Source of the DNA: Eremophila alpestris peregrina | Lineage: Eukaryota; Chordata; Aves; Passeriformes; Alaudidae | Direction of reading: 5' to 3' | NCBI GenBank assembly: GCA_009792885.1 | Contig: WMCF01000121.1 | Coordinates: forward strand, 1-64,000 | DNA length: 64,000 bases | Program-made: the position numbers and the translations under genes | The notes under the pieces: model-generated | Seen by the model: the letters and a program-made list of their open reading frames with translations, nothing else | The model's database searches: none | What the model was told of the DNA's origin: nothing | In this document: positions 1 through 13,500 of the stretch, piece after piece | Numbering within the stretch: the stretch's first letter is position 1 | How the letters are laid out: every line of letters starts with the position of its first letter

Positions 1-16
1 GGCTGCCACAGCTTAC

Positions 17-164
17 CCTGAGACGGGCTTCCCTCTGGTAAGGCGCTTCCCCTTCCACCATTTCCAGCCCCATGATGCCCAGCGACCAGATGTCCACTTT
101 GGGGCCGTAGGCTTCTCCTCTCACCACCTGCGGTGCCATCCAGCTGGGAGTGCCCACGCGCCAG
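17..164 (-). pseudogene. PAK-like serine/threonine kinase exon (partial; possibly pseudogenised)
   Basis: On the minus strand this 148-bp segment reads as an open exon of a p21-activated-kinase-like domain. It contains GTPSWMAPQVV, then AYGPKVDIWSLGIM, then LEMVEGEAPYQREARLR. This is the activation-segment and subdomain VIII-IX region of PAK kinases, which normally reads GTPYWMAPEVV and AYGPKVDIWSLGIMAIEM. It ends in AGG followed by GTAAGC, a good donor, and begins after GGCACAG, an acceptor with a weak pyrimidine tract. The intron phase after the LR residues fits PAK genes. Two changes are notable: the APE glutamate is glutamine, and the residue at the PAK activation-loop threonine is tryptophan. 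No other kinase exon is in the window, which starts 16 bases beyond the donor, so it may be one exon of a gene extending to the left or an isolated copy. Family assignment is strong; functional status is unknown. Confidence 0.72.
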
Positions 165-439
165 CTGTGCCAGGATAGGGAATTCTATGGCAAATTCAGA
201 TTTTAAATATCGCGAAGAATATCTTCACACATTCTGGAGTAACTTTTCCCAATGTCTGACCACGTTCATAGCTAAAAATATTTTTCTTTTCTTCAGAGGA
301 AATTTGGGTATTCACTTTTTGTGCACTGCCATGCAACAGACCAGAAAGTTGGGAATTAATATTGAATAATTATTACAGTGTGGTTTCTACCTCCTTAAGA
401 CTCAGAATTCCCTTGAGTTCTGGTGGGCAGAAGGAACTT
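165..439. other. non-coding stretch beside the kinase exon
   Basis: If the PAK-like exon is spliced, this is the intron 5' of it on the minus strand. I see no further kinase sequence, no conserved reading frame and no recognisable repeat. Confidence 0.4.
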
Positions 440-1150
440 TCCCAGCTCTCGGTACTCCTCTCCTGCATCTTCTAAACAGCTTCGCTGTATCCTGTCCCGC
501 ACCCATTCCAGTGAGTCTGTACACCGCTTGTATGGAGAGCCCAGAACTGGTCCCCGTACTCCAGATGGGATCACAGTACCACGGTGTAAGGACATCATCA
601 CTTCCCCATATCTGCTTTCAGTGCTTTGCCCAGTGCAGATTGGAGACAGCCTTGGCCTTTTTTGCAGAAAGTGTGTATTGCTGCCTTTTGGTCAGCTTGT
701 CCACTGTGAACTCCTGGGCCTTCTCTGAAGGGCTGCTTTCCAACTGGGTGGTCCCCTACATATTACTGGTGCACAGGATTATTTTTCCTCTGGGTGCAGG
801 CTTTTATACTTTGTTGAAATTCATGAGGTTCTGGTTTGCCCCTTTCTCAATCTTGTAAAGGTCCCTGTTAATGGCAGCAACCAGCCTGTCTATCAGCCAC
901 TTGCCAAGAGCAAAATGTATCCCATCATTCAGGTCATTAAAAAAAGAGTTGAATTTTACTAACCCCAGTATTGGTCTGTGGAGTCCAGCACTACAGACTT
1001 GACACTGACTGGACTGAGTGCTTTGACACTCAGAGTACAGTTATTGGGACAGCTCACCCTCCCTGTCTGGATACATACAACACACTTGTCTGTGATGTTA
1101 CCTTTGTAAAACCTCTGGCACAACATCTACTTGCTTCCACTACTTCAAGA
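440..1150 (-). mobile_element. degraded CR1 LINE fragment
   Basis: Read on the plus strand this resembles the reverse complement of the CR1 3' half. Recognisable blocks include a 'chief site near CAGAACTGG...ACTCCAGATGGGATC', a 'TTGTTGAAATTCATGAGG'-like block near 815, and 'CCCATCATTCAGGTCATTAA' near 921. The element therefore lies in minus orientation. It is heavily mutated and lacks the 3' tail. Short open frames across it (for example 511-858) are remnants of the repeat and not host genes. Confidence 0.6.
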
Positions 1151-1499
1151 TAAATGGAAAAACTTCTCTTTGGCCTGTCTTCCAGTCTGTGATACCCCTA
1201 AACCAGAAAGGGAAATCTTTAATGAATCATAAAGGTAGATTTATAAATTAAAACAGCAATTCGTCTTTCCTTCTCCCCTCAGATAACCACTCCAGTGCAA
1301 AAAAGACTACTGGTAACTTCTTTAGAAGAGAAAGCTCTCACTGCTCTGCACAACAAGTTTTGTAATCTATGCAACCACATTAAGCAGTAGAAACTGTAAA
1401 CTATGATCTCAGAGTCTATGACAGAACAAAAGAAGCACATTTACCAGCTGAACTAAAATACTATGTGTCTTTTAACGATCTGCTACACCCCACATAAAC

Positions 1500-2950
1500 C
1501 ATGTCAGAACTGGAAAATTAATTCAGTTTTGGGCCACTTTGCCGAAGATCAGTGTTGTAGGAGGATCAGTGTAGCGCGTCTAATGCTGGCCAAATGCCAA
1601 CACACTTGCTAGAATTATTTACTAATTTTCTGCTGTGAGATAAGAAGTAGGAGACCAAAGCAGGCTCAAACTATAAAGGGTATAAATAAAACTTTATTAA
1701 CAGAATTAAATGAAAAATAGTAAGAATTAGAATAAAAACTTTAGAGTACCTCTCCCCGCAACTTTTTCTTTTCCACTGAGAATGTACAGAGACAAAACCT
1801 GGGGCTTTCAGTCAGTTTATTACCTCTAGAATAGTCTTCCATCAGTTTTCTTAAGGAGAGAAGTGTCTCTTACTGTGCCATGGAGACTTCTCCACAAGAA
1901 ACAGTACTTTTGTGGCTTCAGTGTTTACGGTTCAGCCACCTATGAAAATGGAAATCTGATCACTGTATCAAAGTCCCCTTCCCTCATCTAACAGCTTTTC
2001 CCACAACTGTTTTTGAGGGCTCAGTCTTTGGCTAACGGGGTACACTTTTAAGGATGAGCCATTCAGAAGCAAAGGTTCTCTTAATCTGTCTCTAAGATCT
2101 TCTTCATCTTTGGGAACAGAGGTCTTCTTTTTCCTGTCTGGGGGCAAAGGGTCTTCATCACTCTTGTCTCTCTCTGTTTAAATTCTTCATTAGATGACAG
2201 CTACTTCAACATCTGCTTGCCTCAGCATGGGTGTCTTTGCTCATGTCTACAGTTTGAATGCTCTATCCTCCCCATACTTCTTAATGAATTACAGGGATAT
2301 TCTCGTGTATCATAACGCATCACTATGACCTTGCAAAAGAATTAAGGCATCTCTTCATTCTCTTCCCATCTGAGATTTGACTTCTTCTTTACTGACCTGG
2401 ATGTCTTCATGTTGTTTCTCTGTGTGCCTTCACTCTGTCATGTTCTCATACTTGAGAACGGATTGATGTTTCCGAGTTTCATCTGGGCAGTGAAAGTTAC
2501 TATCTCGCTGGGGCTTGCAGATGGCCATGGGATCTCTGCCCGGCCAGAGCTGTTGCAGTGGAGTGTTTCAGGACACTCTGGGGGAGGGGCTGTGCCAAAA
2601 TCTCAGGGGCCCGGGCCAGAACAGCAGCTGGAGATGGAGGGAGAAGATTTTTATGGTAGAAGATTCTTCAGCAGCCGCACTGGAGGGAGGGGGCAGCCAA
2701 GATCTCAGCTGCAGCTCACTGCAGGCCAATGGCCTCTCCTCCCCAGTCACCTGCTCCCAGGCCAGAAGAAAGAGAGACATTCCTGGAGTTTGTTCAGTTT
2801 AAAATGTGAATCTCGGAGACGTGTTCAGCTCTTTCATCGGCTTATCAGGATGCCTATTCTCAAAGCCAACCAGCAATCGGTGTTGCCAGGCATGGAAGAA
2901 GCTCTTAGCAGCATCTGTTAAAAAATAGCGTCTGTGGCTGGCTCTTTCCC
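1500..2950 (-). mobile_element. probable LTR-like repeat block, family unnamed
   Basis: This block differs from its surroundings. It has a GC-rich segment (about 2500-2780) followed in minus-strand order by a long A/G-rich stretch, then AATAAA at 1698-1693 in a TTAATAAAGTTTTATTTATA context. That organisation looks like a retroviral LTR or related retroelement in minus orientation. I cannot define exact ends, terminal TG/CA or a target-site duplication. The 170-residue plus-strand frame at 2409-2921 has no recognisable domain and is probably chance. Comparison with an avian repeat library would settle it. Confidence 0.35.
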
Positions 2951-4394
2951 TCCTCACCAAAAATCAGTTAATGCAAAACTAGCACAATCAGTATTTCATT
3001 CTTTCAGGGATAGTTAATCTCTTGCTATGAGCCCATTCCTCAGGAAGCAAGCACAAAACTTATCAGGATACATTTATCTATGTGCTCCTTTCCTTCTCCC
3101 TCAAAAGCCATCAAGTCTTGTGCTTTCACGTTTTGATTTATTTCCTGAATAGTTATTTACAAATGGAGGATGGTGTGTTGCATACTTAACCTCCACCTAA
3201 CTTAACAGCTACATTTAAAGAATAAAATGAAACTTTAGCCATGTGCCATAATCTTCTGTTTCAGCACTTGTTTAAAAATCTTGGCAGAGCCACTGAGCGC
3301 AGTCCTTGTAACCCAAGGAAGAGGGCATACAGCTTCATAAGAGTGACATGAACAGCCAATGCAGCAGAAAAATTCATTACCAAAGTAAAGCAAGTGTAAA
3401 GGGTATCTTACTCATTAAAATTTTCCTGTCAATATTGAATGATATTTCAGTAGTAGGGAATATAGTTTAATGTCTGATAACAGTGGCTAACTTGTGACCT
3501 CTTGCTTTGTGCTACACAAATATGGCTTTAATAACATGACTCATAATAAAAATATAAGTCAAAAAGAAAATAAAGCCGTATTTTAGTTTTGATGCTGCCA
3601 TAGACATGTTGCTAGCCTTCAGCATGGTGCTTCTTGGAGTCAAGAAAAATTCAATCACATTTGGAAATAACAAAGCATACATAGATGTAGTAAGAAAATA
3701 GGTTTTATTTTCAAATTTTATGGAAACATTTTTATAATTCTTAAATAAAGAATGGACAACAAATTTCTGTATATATTCCAGATAGAAACTCAAGTACTTA
3801 AATTAACAAATATTTTGATCTTGCAACCCAGCCATTCTATCATACCTATTTACATTTTCCTACAAATACTAAAAAGTGAACTTATGCTATTAAGATAACA
3901 CGTACAAATATTTCTAAAACACACCTAAACTCACACATTCCCAAGTGTTCCTACAGACAAATCCCCAAAGGCACTAGCCCAGTTATGTGCATATAAAATC
4001 TTTTTTAACGTACACAGTTGCCTTCAATATACCGTTACTTTGTTTTCTTCTACTACAGTAACATTTAGGGATAAATGGAGCTCAGTCAGCTCAGTTCAGT
4101 TTATTTTTCCTGTCTTAGGATCAGAGTATTCCATCTTGTTTCAATTAAGTTACATACTAGACTTCTAAAATTTGACTGCAAATTTCAGTGTAACTTATTT
4201 GGATAGCCACAATGGCACCCTAAACAATGTTTAGCAAATTAGAGAATAGTACAGATACAAAATATTTCAAGTCGTTCAAAGGCTGAATATGATCTTTTAT
4301 ATTTAGGGAACAGTGTACAAGAACTTTGGTACAAGTGTTGTAATAATGCTTATTTTTACAGTTTTCTTTCAGAAGTCCCTGATTTGCTCATAAT
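2951..4394 (-). other. SLCO4C1 3' UTR and downstream sequence
   Basis: Sequence immediately 3' of the SLCO4C1 stop. The first plausible minus-strand polyadenylation signal is AATAAA at 4105-4100, about 290 nt past the stop, and a second lies at 3709-3704. Nothing coding is apparent; the 93-residue minus frame at 3512-3793 is AT-rich and unrecognised. The true transcript end cannot be fixed from sequence alone. Confidence 0.4.
4100..4105 (-). terminator. candidate polyadenylation signal of SLCO4C1
   Basis: The plus strand reads TTTATT, so AATAAA on the minus strand, in the context GGAAAAATAAACTG. It is the first canonical hexamer downstream of the SLCO4C1 stop. Usage is inferred; another hexamer lies at 3704-3709. 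Confidence 0.4.
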
Positions 4395-4519
4395 TTACGT
4401 GTGAATAACAGATATCCTATCTGAAGTCTTTCGTGGCAGGGCTTTAGTTTTTGGTGGAGGCTTGTAGAGATACACTGCCATGATCACAAAGATGATTGTG
4501 ATGATTTTGCAAGCAGCAC
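4395..4519 (-). CDS. SLCO4C1: SLCO4C1 exon 13 (terminal coding exon)
   Basis: 125 bp, following the acceptor TTGCATTCAG and ending in ACG TAA. It encodes S642 (split codon) to T682: the last membrane segment (KIITIIFVIMAVYLY) and a short cytoplasmic tail starting YKPPP. The YKPPP motif is shared with mammals. The tail after it is basic (KTKALPRKTSDR), is about 15 residues shorter than human and ends in VIHT. Confidence 0.93.
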
Positions 4520-7500
4520 CTGAATGCAAAGAACAGGAGAGTCTTTATCGCACTCACTTTCAGTATCAGACACACAGTTTCAGTCATTTATAAAGCCTCA
4601 CACGGTGAGTTACATACACCCCCTAAGACTGAAATTCATGGCCTCCATTTAAATGTATTTTACATAAATAAAATACATTTTATTTATATAGCATTTATAT
4701 AGCAAAGGGTAGACAAAGACAGTCATCCAGCTCAATTCAGACCCCTCACCTGCCTGTCAATTTTTGCTTGCAGCAGCTACTACTTTTGCCCCAGTTCTGT
4801 ATTTCTTCACCCCATTCTAGCCTGAAGTGCAAGTCTTTCTTATTTTTTGTTTCAGTACTGTCATTCATTGTATCAATATTCTCTTTTCCAGAAACTAAAA
4901 CTTCCACATAGAATGCCTGTTAAGTATTCTCTTATCAGCTGTTTTAAAAGGTTACAGAAAGCTGTGTGTGCAACTTGGAAGGCCAAGGAGAAGGGCAGGA
5001 CAGGAGAGATTGTATCTGATCACAAATATACCATGAGATCCTTAATCTCAGGTTGTAACTACTGTTTTTTCAGGATTAGACATCAGTACTTCAGTTTACA
5101 CATTGTAAATGCCACAGTTGTTAGAAGATAGGACAACAGCACTTATCTCAGATGCAAGCCTACCCTCTCTCCCACTGGCATATATCCTTCACATTTGAAG
5201 GGAACAGATTGTTTAAAAAGTCAGAAATTTATCCAATTAGCATTCAGAGATATTTTCAAGAAATTTATATACATTATAGAAAAGAACTGAAATATAAAAA
5301 GAGGAAGAAAGCTCCCCAGAGTTGCCAACACACCAACCCAGATCATCACAGAATGGTTTGAGCTGGAAGGGAACCTTAAGATTGTCTCCTTCCAACTCTG
5401 TGCTAGGGGCAGGGACACCTTCCACTAGACCAGATTGCTCAGGGCCCCATACCTTGAACACTTCCAGGCATGGGGCATCCATAACTTGTCTGTACAACCT
5501 GCTTCAGTGCCTGGCCACCCTCTCAGTAAATAGTTTCTTCTGAATATCTAACCAAAACCTACCCTCTGAGTTTCAATCCATTACCCTTGTTCCATCACTT
5601 TGCTCTCTTACAGAGTCCTTCTCTAGCTTTCCTGTAGATCCCCCTTCAGGTGCTGAAAGGCCTCAACAAGGTCAGCTTAGAGACTTCACTTTCCCAGGCT
5701 GAACAAACCCAATTCTCTCAGCCTTTTCTTTATAGGAGAGGTACTCCATCCCTCTAATTATCTTCATTCCCCTAATCATGCTCATTGTCCTGAAGACAGA
5801 CTGAAGTGCGAGCCAGTCCCTTAAAAATCAAGTAAATAAAGTGTGACAATGAAGCAGGATCAAAGACCAAAACTATTTTGTATTATTAATAAAAAGAGAT
5901 TTTAAGGATTACTTACTGTGGTGTTTCTCCTTTCATAATATTTTGCTGATAATTTATGAAAAAAATTTAAAAAACACTGCTGCTAAAAATGAAAAGTGTA
6001 AGGTTTTACTTCAAAATAATTCCCATCTAGCAGTCAGGGTCATTATACAAATTAGCTAGTATATGTATTTAATATAAAAGACTTACTTATGCCCATCAGC
6101 AAAAAAGCCATTCTTTTATTATCATATACCCAGCAAGCTCCTTTAGTTTCACATTCATTAATATCCCACAGAGTACAACTGCTGTCTATAGCAACACCAA
6201 ACAAAATTGGTCCAGGAATAGTACCTAAAAAACAGAGTAACACATTAGAACGTTTGAGTTACATGGCACACCTGGTTTTCATGCATACCGTGAAATGCCA
6301 AACTGGTGGGGAAGATAAAATGGTAGAACCAAACACTGAACCAAACATTTAAATCAAAGTCATAGGCCTCATATTACATAGTAGGTCTGCACCTAACATT
6401 GCTCTCAGTTAATAGGTAGGATGCATAGAGTTAATTCGTTATACAGTTCTCACTTTCTTAAGCAAGAAGTTTATTTAAAGACTCGAGCTTCTTAACTTCC
6501 TCAGTCTTCATTGGAAAAAAGTAGCTAAAATCAATGATGAAAACAAGTAATCAAGGAATCAGGAATTTAACGGAAAGAAAAAAAGTCCCTTTCTTCTGAT
6601 CATACACACCAATCTGTTCCAAATTAAGAGAATTAAAATATCATTACGTTAAATTTTCAGTTACCACATTTCTCCTCATTCCTCAGATTCCTCAGCAAAG
6701 CTTTCAGTAAAAATTTCATAAAAAAGCACAGTGTTTAAAATTATTCTTCCACAGATTTTTATTAACTCTATATGATTTTTGTGTGTTATAATGCACAAGT
6801 GCCTTGCATCCAAGTACAGCCAATTTTAGAATAAACACACCAGGTACATCACTGCATGTCTACCCAACCTACCCAAGGCCTGCACTCTCCTAGAGCGAAC
6901 CAAGTAGCTATGTCCCTCACTAGGTCTTCAGCCTAAAACCTCTGTGTGATTCCTAAAGCCTACATCAAAATTAAGTTGCTGCTAAGTAATGCTGCTAATT
7001 GCTGCCTTCTTCAGTCATAGCACAGGAAGTGCAAAAAGTTCAACAGTCCACAGTGAAGTCAGGAGTTAGAGGTCTGGCATAAATATCTGAACTCTTAGTA
7101 AAGTGATTTAGAGAGACCCTCATACAACACTGAGCACAGTCTCGCAGCTAATTTCTACCTGTGAGGATGTTTGCCTTTATTACACTTTATCAGTAGAATA
7201 ACTATGCAGCAAAGCAGAACTCACACTGTTAGATATGTGATCTCAAAGGAGAGAGAATGGCTGAGGTACTAAATACTGGTGTGGAAGTCCAATCAGCAAC
7301 TGTGTCTTGTCCCAGTATTACATTAAATACACCATTTAAAAAAGTCTACTACTAAAACAAGAATTTTAATTATGCCTGAGAAAATTCAAACTCATGTGGA
7401 CCAGAAAAGACCGATGCTTAGCTTTGTTTTAATTAAGGAGATTCATCTGTCTTTCTGAAATGCTGGAGATGCTTAGATTTATAATTTAAGTATTATATTT

Positions 7501-10500
7501 CCCACATTATACTCTGTAATTATTCATGCACAATTATCTACAATTTTCAATAAATGCTAAAATTAGTGAGAAATTTTAAAGGAAGGAAGGAAGAGGAAAG
7601 ACTCCACATATTCCCTTTTCTTTTAACGTCTGAATTTCAGATTGCACATTAAACTGTTTTCTATTACATCAGTTTTTTATCTAACCTTTTAGAATAGGCC
7701 GCCTTCTAGGGAAAGTAGAAGCAGATGCCTTTTACTGAAAGCATGACAGTTACCTGTATTTGGTTTGTGCTCAAAAGAATAAGAAAGGCTACAAAGAACA
7801 TGAATGCCCTTTTAACAAGGAATTTGAATCCAGATGGTACCTTACAACTCTATCTTATAAGCCAATGACAGACTGCTTCAAGCTCCTCTGAAAGTTTCTC
7901 AATGTATTATTTAAAAGTCTAGAAAAAAAAAGTCAAATAATTAGATTATTCAGAGGCAAACGTTTCAACAAGAAAGTCATACCCAGTAGTCGCAGAAACA
8001 CTGACTGCACTCCAAGAGCAAATGAGCGCTGTTTATCCGGCACACACCTGTAAACAACATCTGCAGTTTAAGACAGAGTAAACAAGTAAACAAGTCCCAC
8101 TTCTGTGCTGTGTCCCTCAGTGAATATGCTTTTTCTCTATATACACTTTTAATTGATGAGAAGTTTAGAAATCCAGTGTGCAGAACAAGTAACCAAACTA
8201 TTTGAAGTGGTGTTTAGACAGAAGATACAAAAAACACTGGAGGTCCATCAAGAAATTTTAGATTTAACTAGTTTAACAAAACAGTATAAATAAAAAGGAA
8301 GCTTGGTATCAGCACCCTGATATACCTTTGAACATTTTTTCCATAGATCAACCAAGGGAACTAAAACAGTGTTAAGATGCAATCCTGAGCTACTATACTT
8401 AAGAAGCAGTACACAAATTGAGACTAGGCTACAGCACAGCATAACGTGATGTATTTCCATAACATTTGCATATATTTACTTGACCTTATAAATAAATTGT
8501 GCTGGCCTATGTTATACAAGCCAATATAATGATTTAACTGGTAGCACAATTTACCTCCTTACATCTTAACTATTTCTTACAGATATTTTTCCAGGAACAA
8601 ACATATTCTCATGATAGTGTCTTAAAGATGCTACCATAAAGGTTAAATACAACCTAACTTGCTTAATTTATACAATTTAGTTTCAGAACTATTTTCCTTA
8701 ATAAATTGTATCATGTCTTTAATAAACTCCCAGTGCTGAAAAAGACCATATTTACACATTCAGAAGTTATTCCCCCATTCTGGAGTATGTGTGAGAATTA
8801 GACACATCAAAACATCCAAGATGAACATTTATTAGCAATCAGTGTTAGGATTCTATTACCCATAAAGGCAATTTAGAGAAAGAGAATGAGTTTCATATCA
8901 TGCAGGTGATTATTTCTAGTAGATTGTATCTAGAAGATTGCCATGAATATGAGTTTATGTTTGAAATTGCACAAAATAGGCTCACTGAAAACATATCGGA
9001 ATATACTGTAAAATTTACTGACATTTAGGTATTTAAATCAGTTTCTGAAAGATTAAATTACTTACAGTCCTTTTTTCCATCAAAACTGTTCCACTATTTC
9101 AGCTGAACTATATAAGTATCCAAATGTCCAAATGCTACTGCTTAGAATTATTGAAATAAAACTATGTAAGCTCAATTTTAAAGATAATGTAGAACTTCAT
9201 GTTATTCTGCCCCCACACTAATATGGCAAGCTCTTAATTCCAGATTTACACCAAACCTGGACAGGAGGTACTACAAAGGACTGTTATAGCATATTACTGA
9301 TTTCCTCAGCCCCTTGCCAAAGGGCATCTAGTCACATCCTCACAAAGCATCATACTTATGCATCATGATTATCTTTTCACTAGAAGTATTAGAAATACAA
9401 GTCAAACTTCAACATAAAGCAAAACAGCTCTACATTTAGAATAAGAAGCACATTTAAAAAAAATTTTAAATATAAAAACAAACAAAAAAAAATCCAGTTT
9501 TCACACATGTAAGTTTCAGCAATTTGAAAGACAGCAAAACCACTGGTTAACTTGCTAACCACAATTTATATTAATGACCACCATACATACAACATCAATA
9601 TCATGGGAAGCAGTCTACAGGTCTTGACAGACTACAGTTTTTGAAGCTAGAACTCTGAACTGAAACAGGAATTTAAGGTTTAGAATACAAGAGTAGTTAT
9701 TATTTTGTCCTTTTCCTGATACAATTTGAAATGCTAACAGACTAGTCGAATATTTTCTTCTTCAAAGCATATGGCACATTTATTACTTTTTGCTTTAACT
9801 GAAACAGTCAAATGGATTTTATGGGAATTCTGTTTTATTCTACATATTAGAAAGATTTGTTTTTAATAGGTTCAAAACTTACCTACTAACAAGAGCGAAC
9901 AGTGGTATGACTGTGTTCTGTTTAAAGTACTGCTTGCTCACTACACAACCTTGTTTAGCAACATTGCAAAGCAAAACAAATAAAAGTATTTCACTGATAT
10001 TAGTTTTCAAAAGAATGTTACCTTTCTTTCAGACCAGAAAACATACCTGAGAATGGCCACAGTTGTTGGAGTAGTAGCCATAAAAGTAAAAACAACAGCA
10101 AAAAAGAAGAAGGCCAGGAATAAAGGTAAAAGTTTGCATTGTGTTGGACATTTCCCAGGGACAGCTTCATAGAGAAAGGCTTCTGAACCATTTTCTCTTT
10201 TTGTTTTCCCAATACAGGAACAGTTGTGGTATGTCTACAAATAATTTATAAAACAAAATTTAGCCCCAAGAATGACACAAAGTGACACTATTTTGGTAAA
10301 TTTTCATTGCATTTGCATCACACAAGACAAGAATAAACATTGACTTTACCATATGGGAAACAGTCAATTTCCTGATGAGCACATGACACTAACACTAATT
10401 TTTAAAACTGGCTCATCAGAACTTGACTGATCCATCTCACCTGAGCAAAAGGCATTTCTGGATTTTTGACCTAAAAATTCAGTGATAGTCTCGATTTTGT

Positions 10501-13500
10501 AGCTTTTAGCTACAAGAATAAAAAAGTTGCAGAAGTTAGAGGCAAACCATATGCAGAGAGGCAAGTTCTACTCTTAAGACTTAAACAGGAAGGAACAGAA
10601 GGAATACAGGACCACTTCTATAAGCAAGTGAACAAATGGGATATGCTCTTCACCTAAATACACGGAGACTTGTTTCCAAAGAAAAATATAACGCGTCACT
10701 GAGGTGAGAAGTTTGAACAGCAAGAAGTAGTTAGTCTCTTACATTTTCTTATGGATAATATCTCCACTCATTTTCCAATATAAAAAGCATAAAGGCCTTT
10801 CCTGGGTCAGCTTGCTTTTTGGATCTCTCTATACTGCCCCCACATCCCTGCTAAAGAGTTTATTGTACTAGTAGAGACAAGCACAAAAAGCCCCGCAGTT
10901 CCAGGAAGGCTTGATAATAACCCAGGCCCTTTCATGGTTTACCATTCCTGCATCAGGGGCTACTGACATTCCAGTTTTCAAAACTCAGGGAAGCAGATTG
11001 TCATGTACACAATAAACACTGCATTTTGCTTGAAGATCTAGATAACAACTTCAGGTAAGGTAAAGACAATTGCTGACTTTTCTGATTGTCAATTCTATTT
11101 AAAGTACATTTAGATTTAACTTCTTTTCAGCATTAGAAAGTCTGTCAGAAGTACATTTGCAGAATGGCATCACACAAGTTAGAAACACTGTAACTAATCA
11201 GTAAACCCTTACAACGAAAGAAGGCCCAGAGATGGGAAAGAGTAATGAGCCCAGAAAGCTCAGAGAACAATGCAGGCTGTGAATAAACAGAACTGTTGCA
11301 AAGAAAGCTATACAGAAATGAAACAGCTATGCCACTTCAGCAAATTAACAGTGGTGTAAATGCTTCTCTCTGAGTTCATTAAGAGAGAGGAAACATTTTC
11401 CTAAGTTAGCCAGATCTGCATGAACAAGGGGGTGAAGGGCAGGGAGTGTGGTTCCATCCCAATAGAGCGTATAAAAAGCCAGACAACTACCAGAAACATT
11501 TCAGAGAGCAGTGGGCTTGACTTGGCTTCAACCTAAGTATGTCTTCCCAACAACTGGGGAGGCCCAGCACTGTGACAGTGAACATGTTTAAAGACAGTGT
11601 GAGTCACACTGGTACCTTAAGTGAACTGTGCATTGCAATCGCTGGATTTTGCTAAACACAACCTACATTTGTATTGTAGGGAAGGACATTTTGAAATAAA
11701 GTGCATTTTACAGGAAACCAGAATAAACCATGCCAGCTATCTTCATTGCATAAAGTACCTTTTTCATGTTGTTAGAAATGTAAGAGGCACATCCTGCAAA
11801 ACAGGGAGAAAAGTACTGGACTTCATCACTGCCACAAACGGGGTAGTACATGGAGCGCAAACACCTGCAGTTAGCATTGCATGGTGCTGTTAGGTTATAG
11901 AGAGTGCCTGTTCTGAAAAGCAGAAATTAATAGGCTTTTAATAAAGCAACTGAAAAACAGAATGCAATATTTATAGCATAATAATTTGTAAAATACTGTA
12001 TTCATGTTATTTATGCACTTAGTTGTTTAAAAATAAGCATAGTAATTGGAGCTCTAGATTTTCCATTTTTTAATACACCCAGTTATTTTTATGTTATTAT
12101 TCCTTCCAAAGATTATACCTCTAATTCCCACTCACAAAAGAAATGACAAAATTCTGCATCTCACCCCAACTCTTATACTATCCTCTCCCTCCCACATAGG
12201 TATTTAAATTTCTTCAAATTATAATTTCAAGAGAAAAAAAAAAAAAACAACCAGGATTAAAACCAGTATTTGGTGTTGTTTATTCTACTGACCATACTCC
12301 AAGATTTTTCCCCTTTTTTGATTTGAGTCCACCCACTAATTTTTACTGTTTTTACAGTGCCATGCAGACATCTAAATTGTATGAGCACTAAGACAACTGC
12401 ACATGTTTAATGCAGAGTGCACTGACACACCCTGAAGGAACTTAAAGATTTTCTCTGGCTGTTTAGGGAATAACTAATAACTAACAGAGTTTACTTTAAT
12501 TCTTGCACACCAGATTTACTTTCAATTCAGGCATTTACTTCCAATACAGGTCATCATATGGTTTTATTTGAAGTAGTCCCACTGTATTATTAGCATGAAA
12601 AATCACTTTGGCCTGTGTGAGGACTGTCTTAAGGCATAACCAGAGAGAATAAAAACATCTTCGGATTTTCTAATAGTAGTTCATTAATAAGTAAAGAATT
12701 TTCACAGGTTACAAGTTTGGTCAGATAAAACCAGATTACTGACACTGCCACTAGAGTTTAAATACTGTACTGTAAAATAAAAGTTCCACATTAATTATCT
12801 AAAAGGTATGTTTCTTTGTGAGAAATGGAGATGGCAAAAAATACGAATAGCAGAAATAGTTTATCTAGGAATTAACTCACATACATTCAAACTTTGAATG
12901 GAATATTAGGGACATCTGATCTACATATAAAATCCATTTTGTTGTAGTACAGCAGAACCCCACTAAATTAATTTGTTTAGTTTTAATCAATTCCACAGTA
13001 TGGAAATATTAAATCTGCATATTGCAACCATCTGGTGGCATTATGGACACTTCTGCCTTGATCTGGTTGCAAGCAAACTAACTTCAATTCTTCTATGTAT
13101 GAAGAATGAACTACAGTGCACCATAAGCAAATTCACTAATCACAGACTTGTACATTCAGCGCCTTGCTAGCCTGTGAGGCATGCAAAGCCTAGAAATATT
13201 TAATCAATTTGGTGGTATTTGTCCTGTTTACATGTGCAGTGTCTCTTTCCCCTGACCTCCAAAGAGGGGCTGAACGTTTAGTTATGCACAGCCAGAGAAA
13301 AATATTTTTAAAAAGATATCCCTGGCTTTTCTAAAAAATCCAGCTGATGAGGCCACCAATCGCTCCTTAAAAAACTTCTATAAAGTTTTTAAACAAGAGT
13401 CCCAGGGACATGTGGAAATGAACAAAGTACAGAAATAGTCACTGCATTTCTGTTCCTTCAAGTTTTCAAGGAAGCACTGGGCAACAAAATTTGGCAAAAC

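Noticed and set aside
2409..2921. 170-residue plus-strand frame as a gene
   Set aside because: No recognisable domain, no splice context, and it lies in a probable repeat block with a competing minus-strand frame.
10018..10212. 64-residue leucine-rich minus-strand frame as a separate small membrane protein
   Set aside because: It is another reading frame of SLCO4C1 exon 10.
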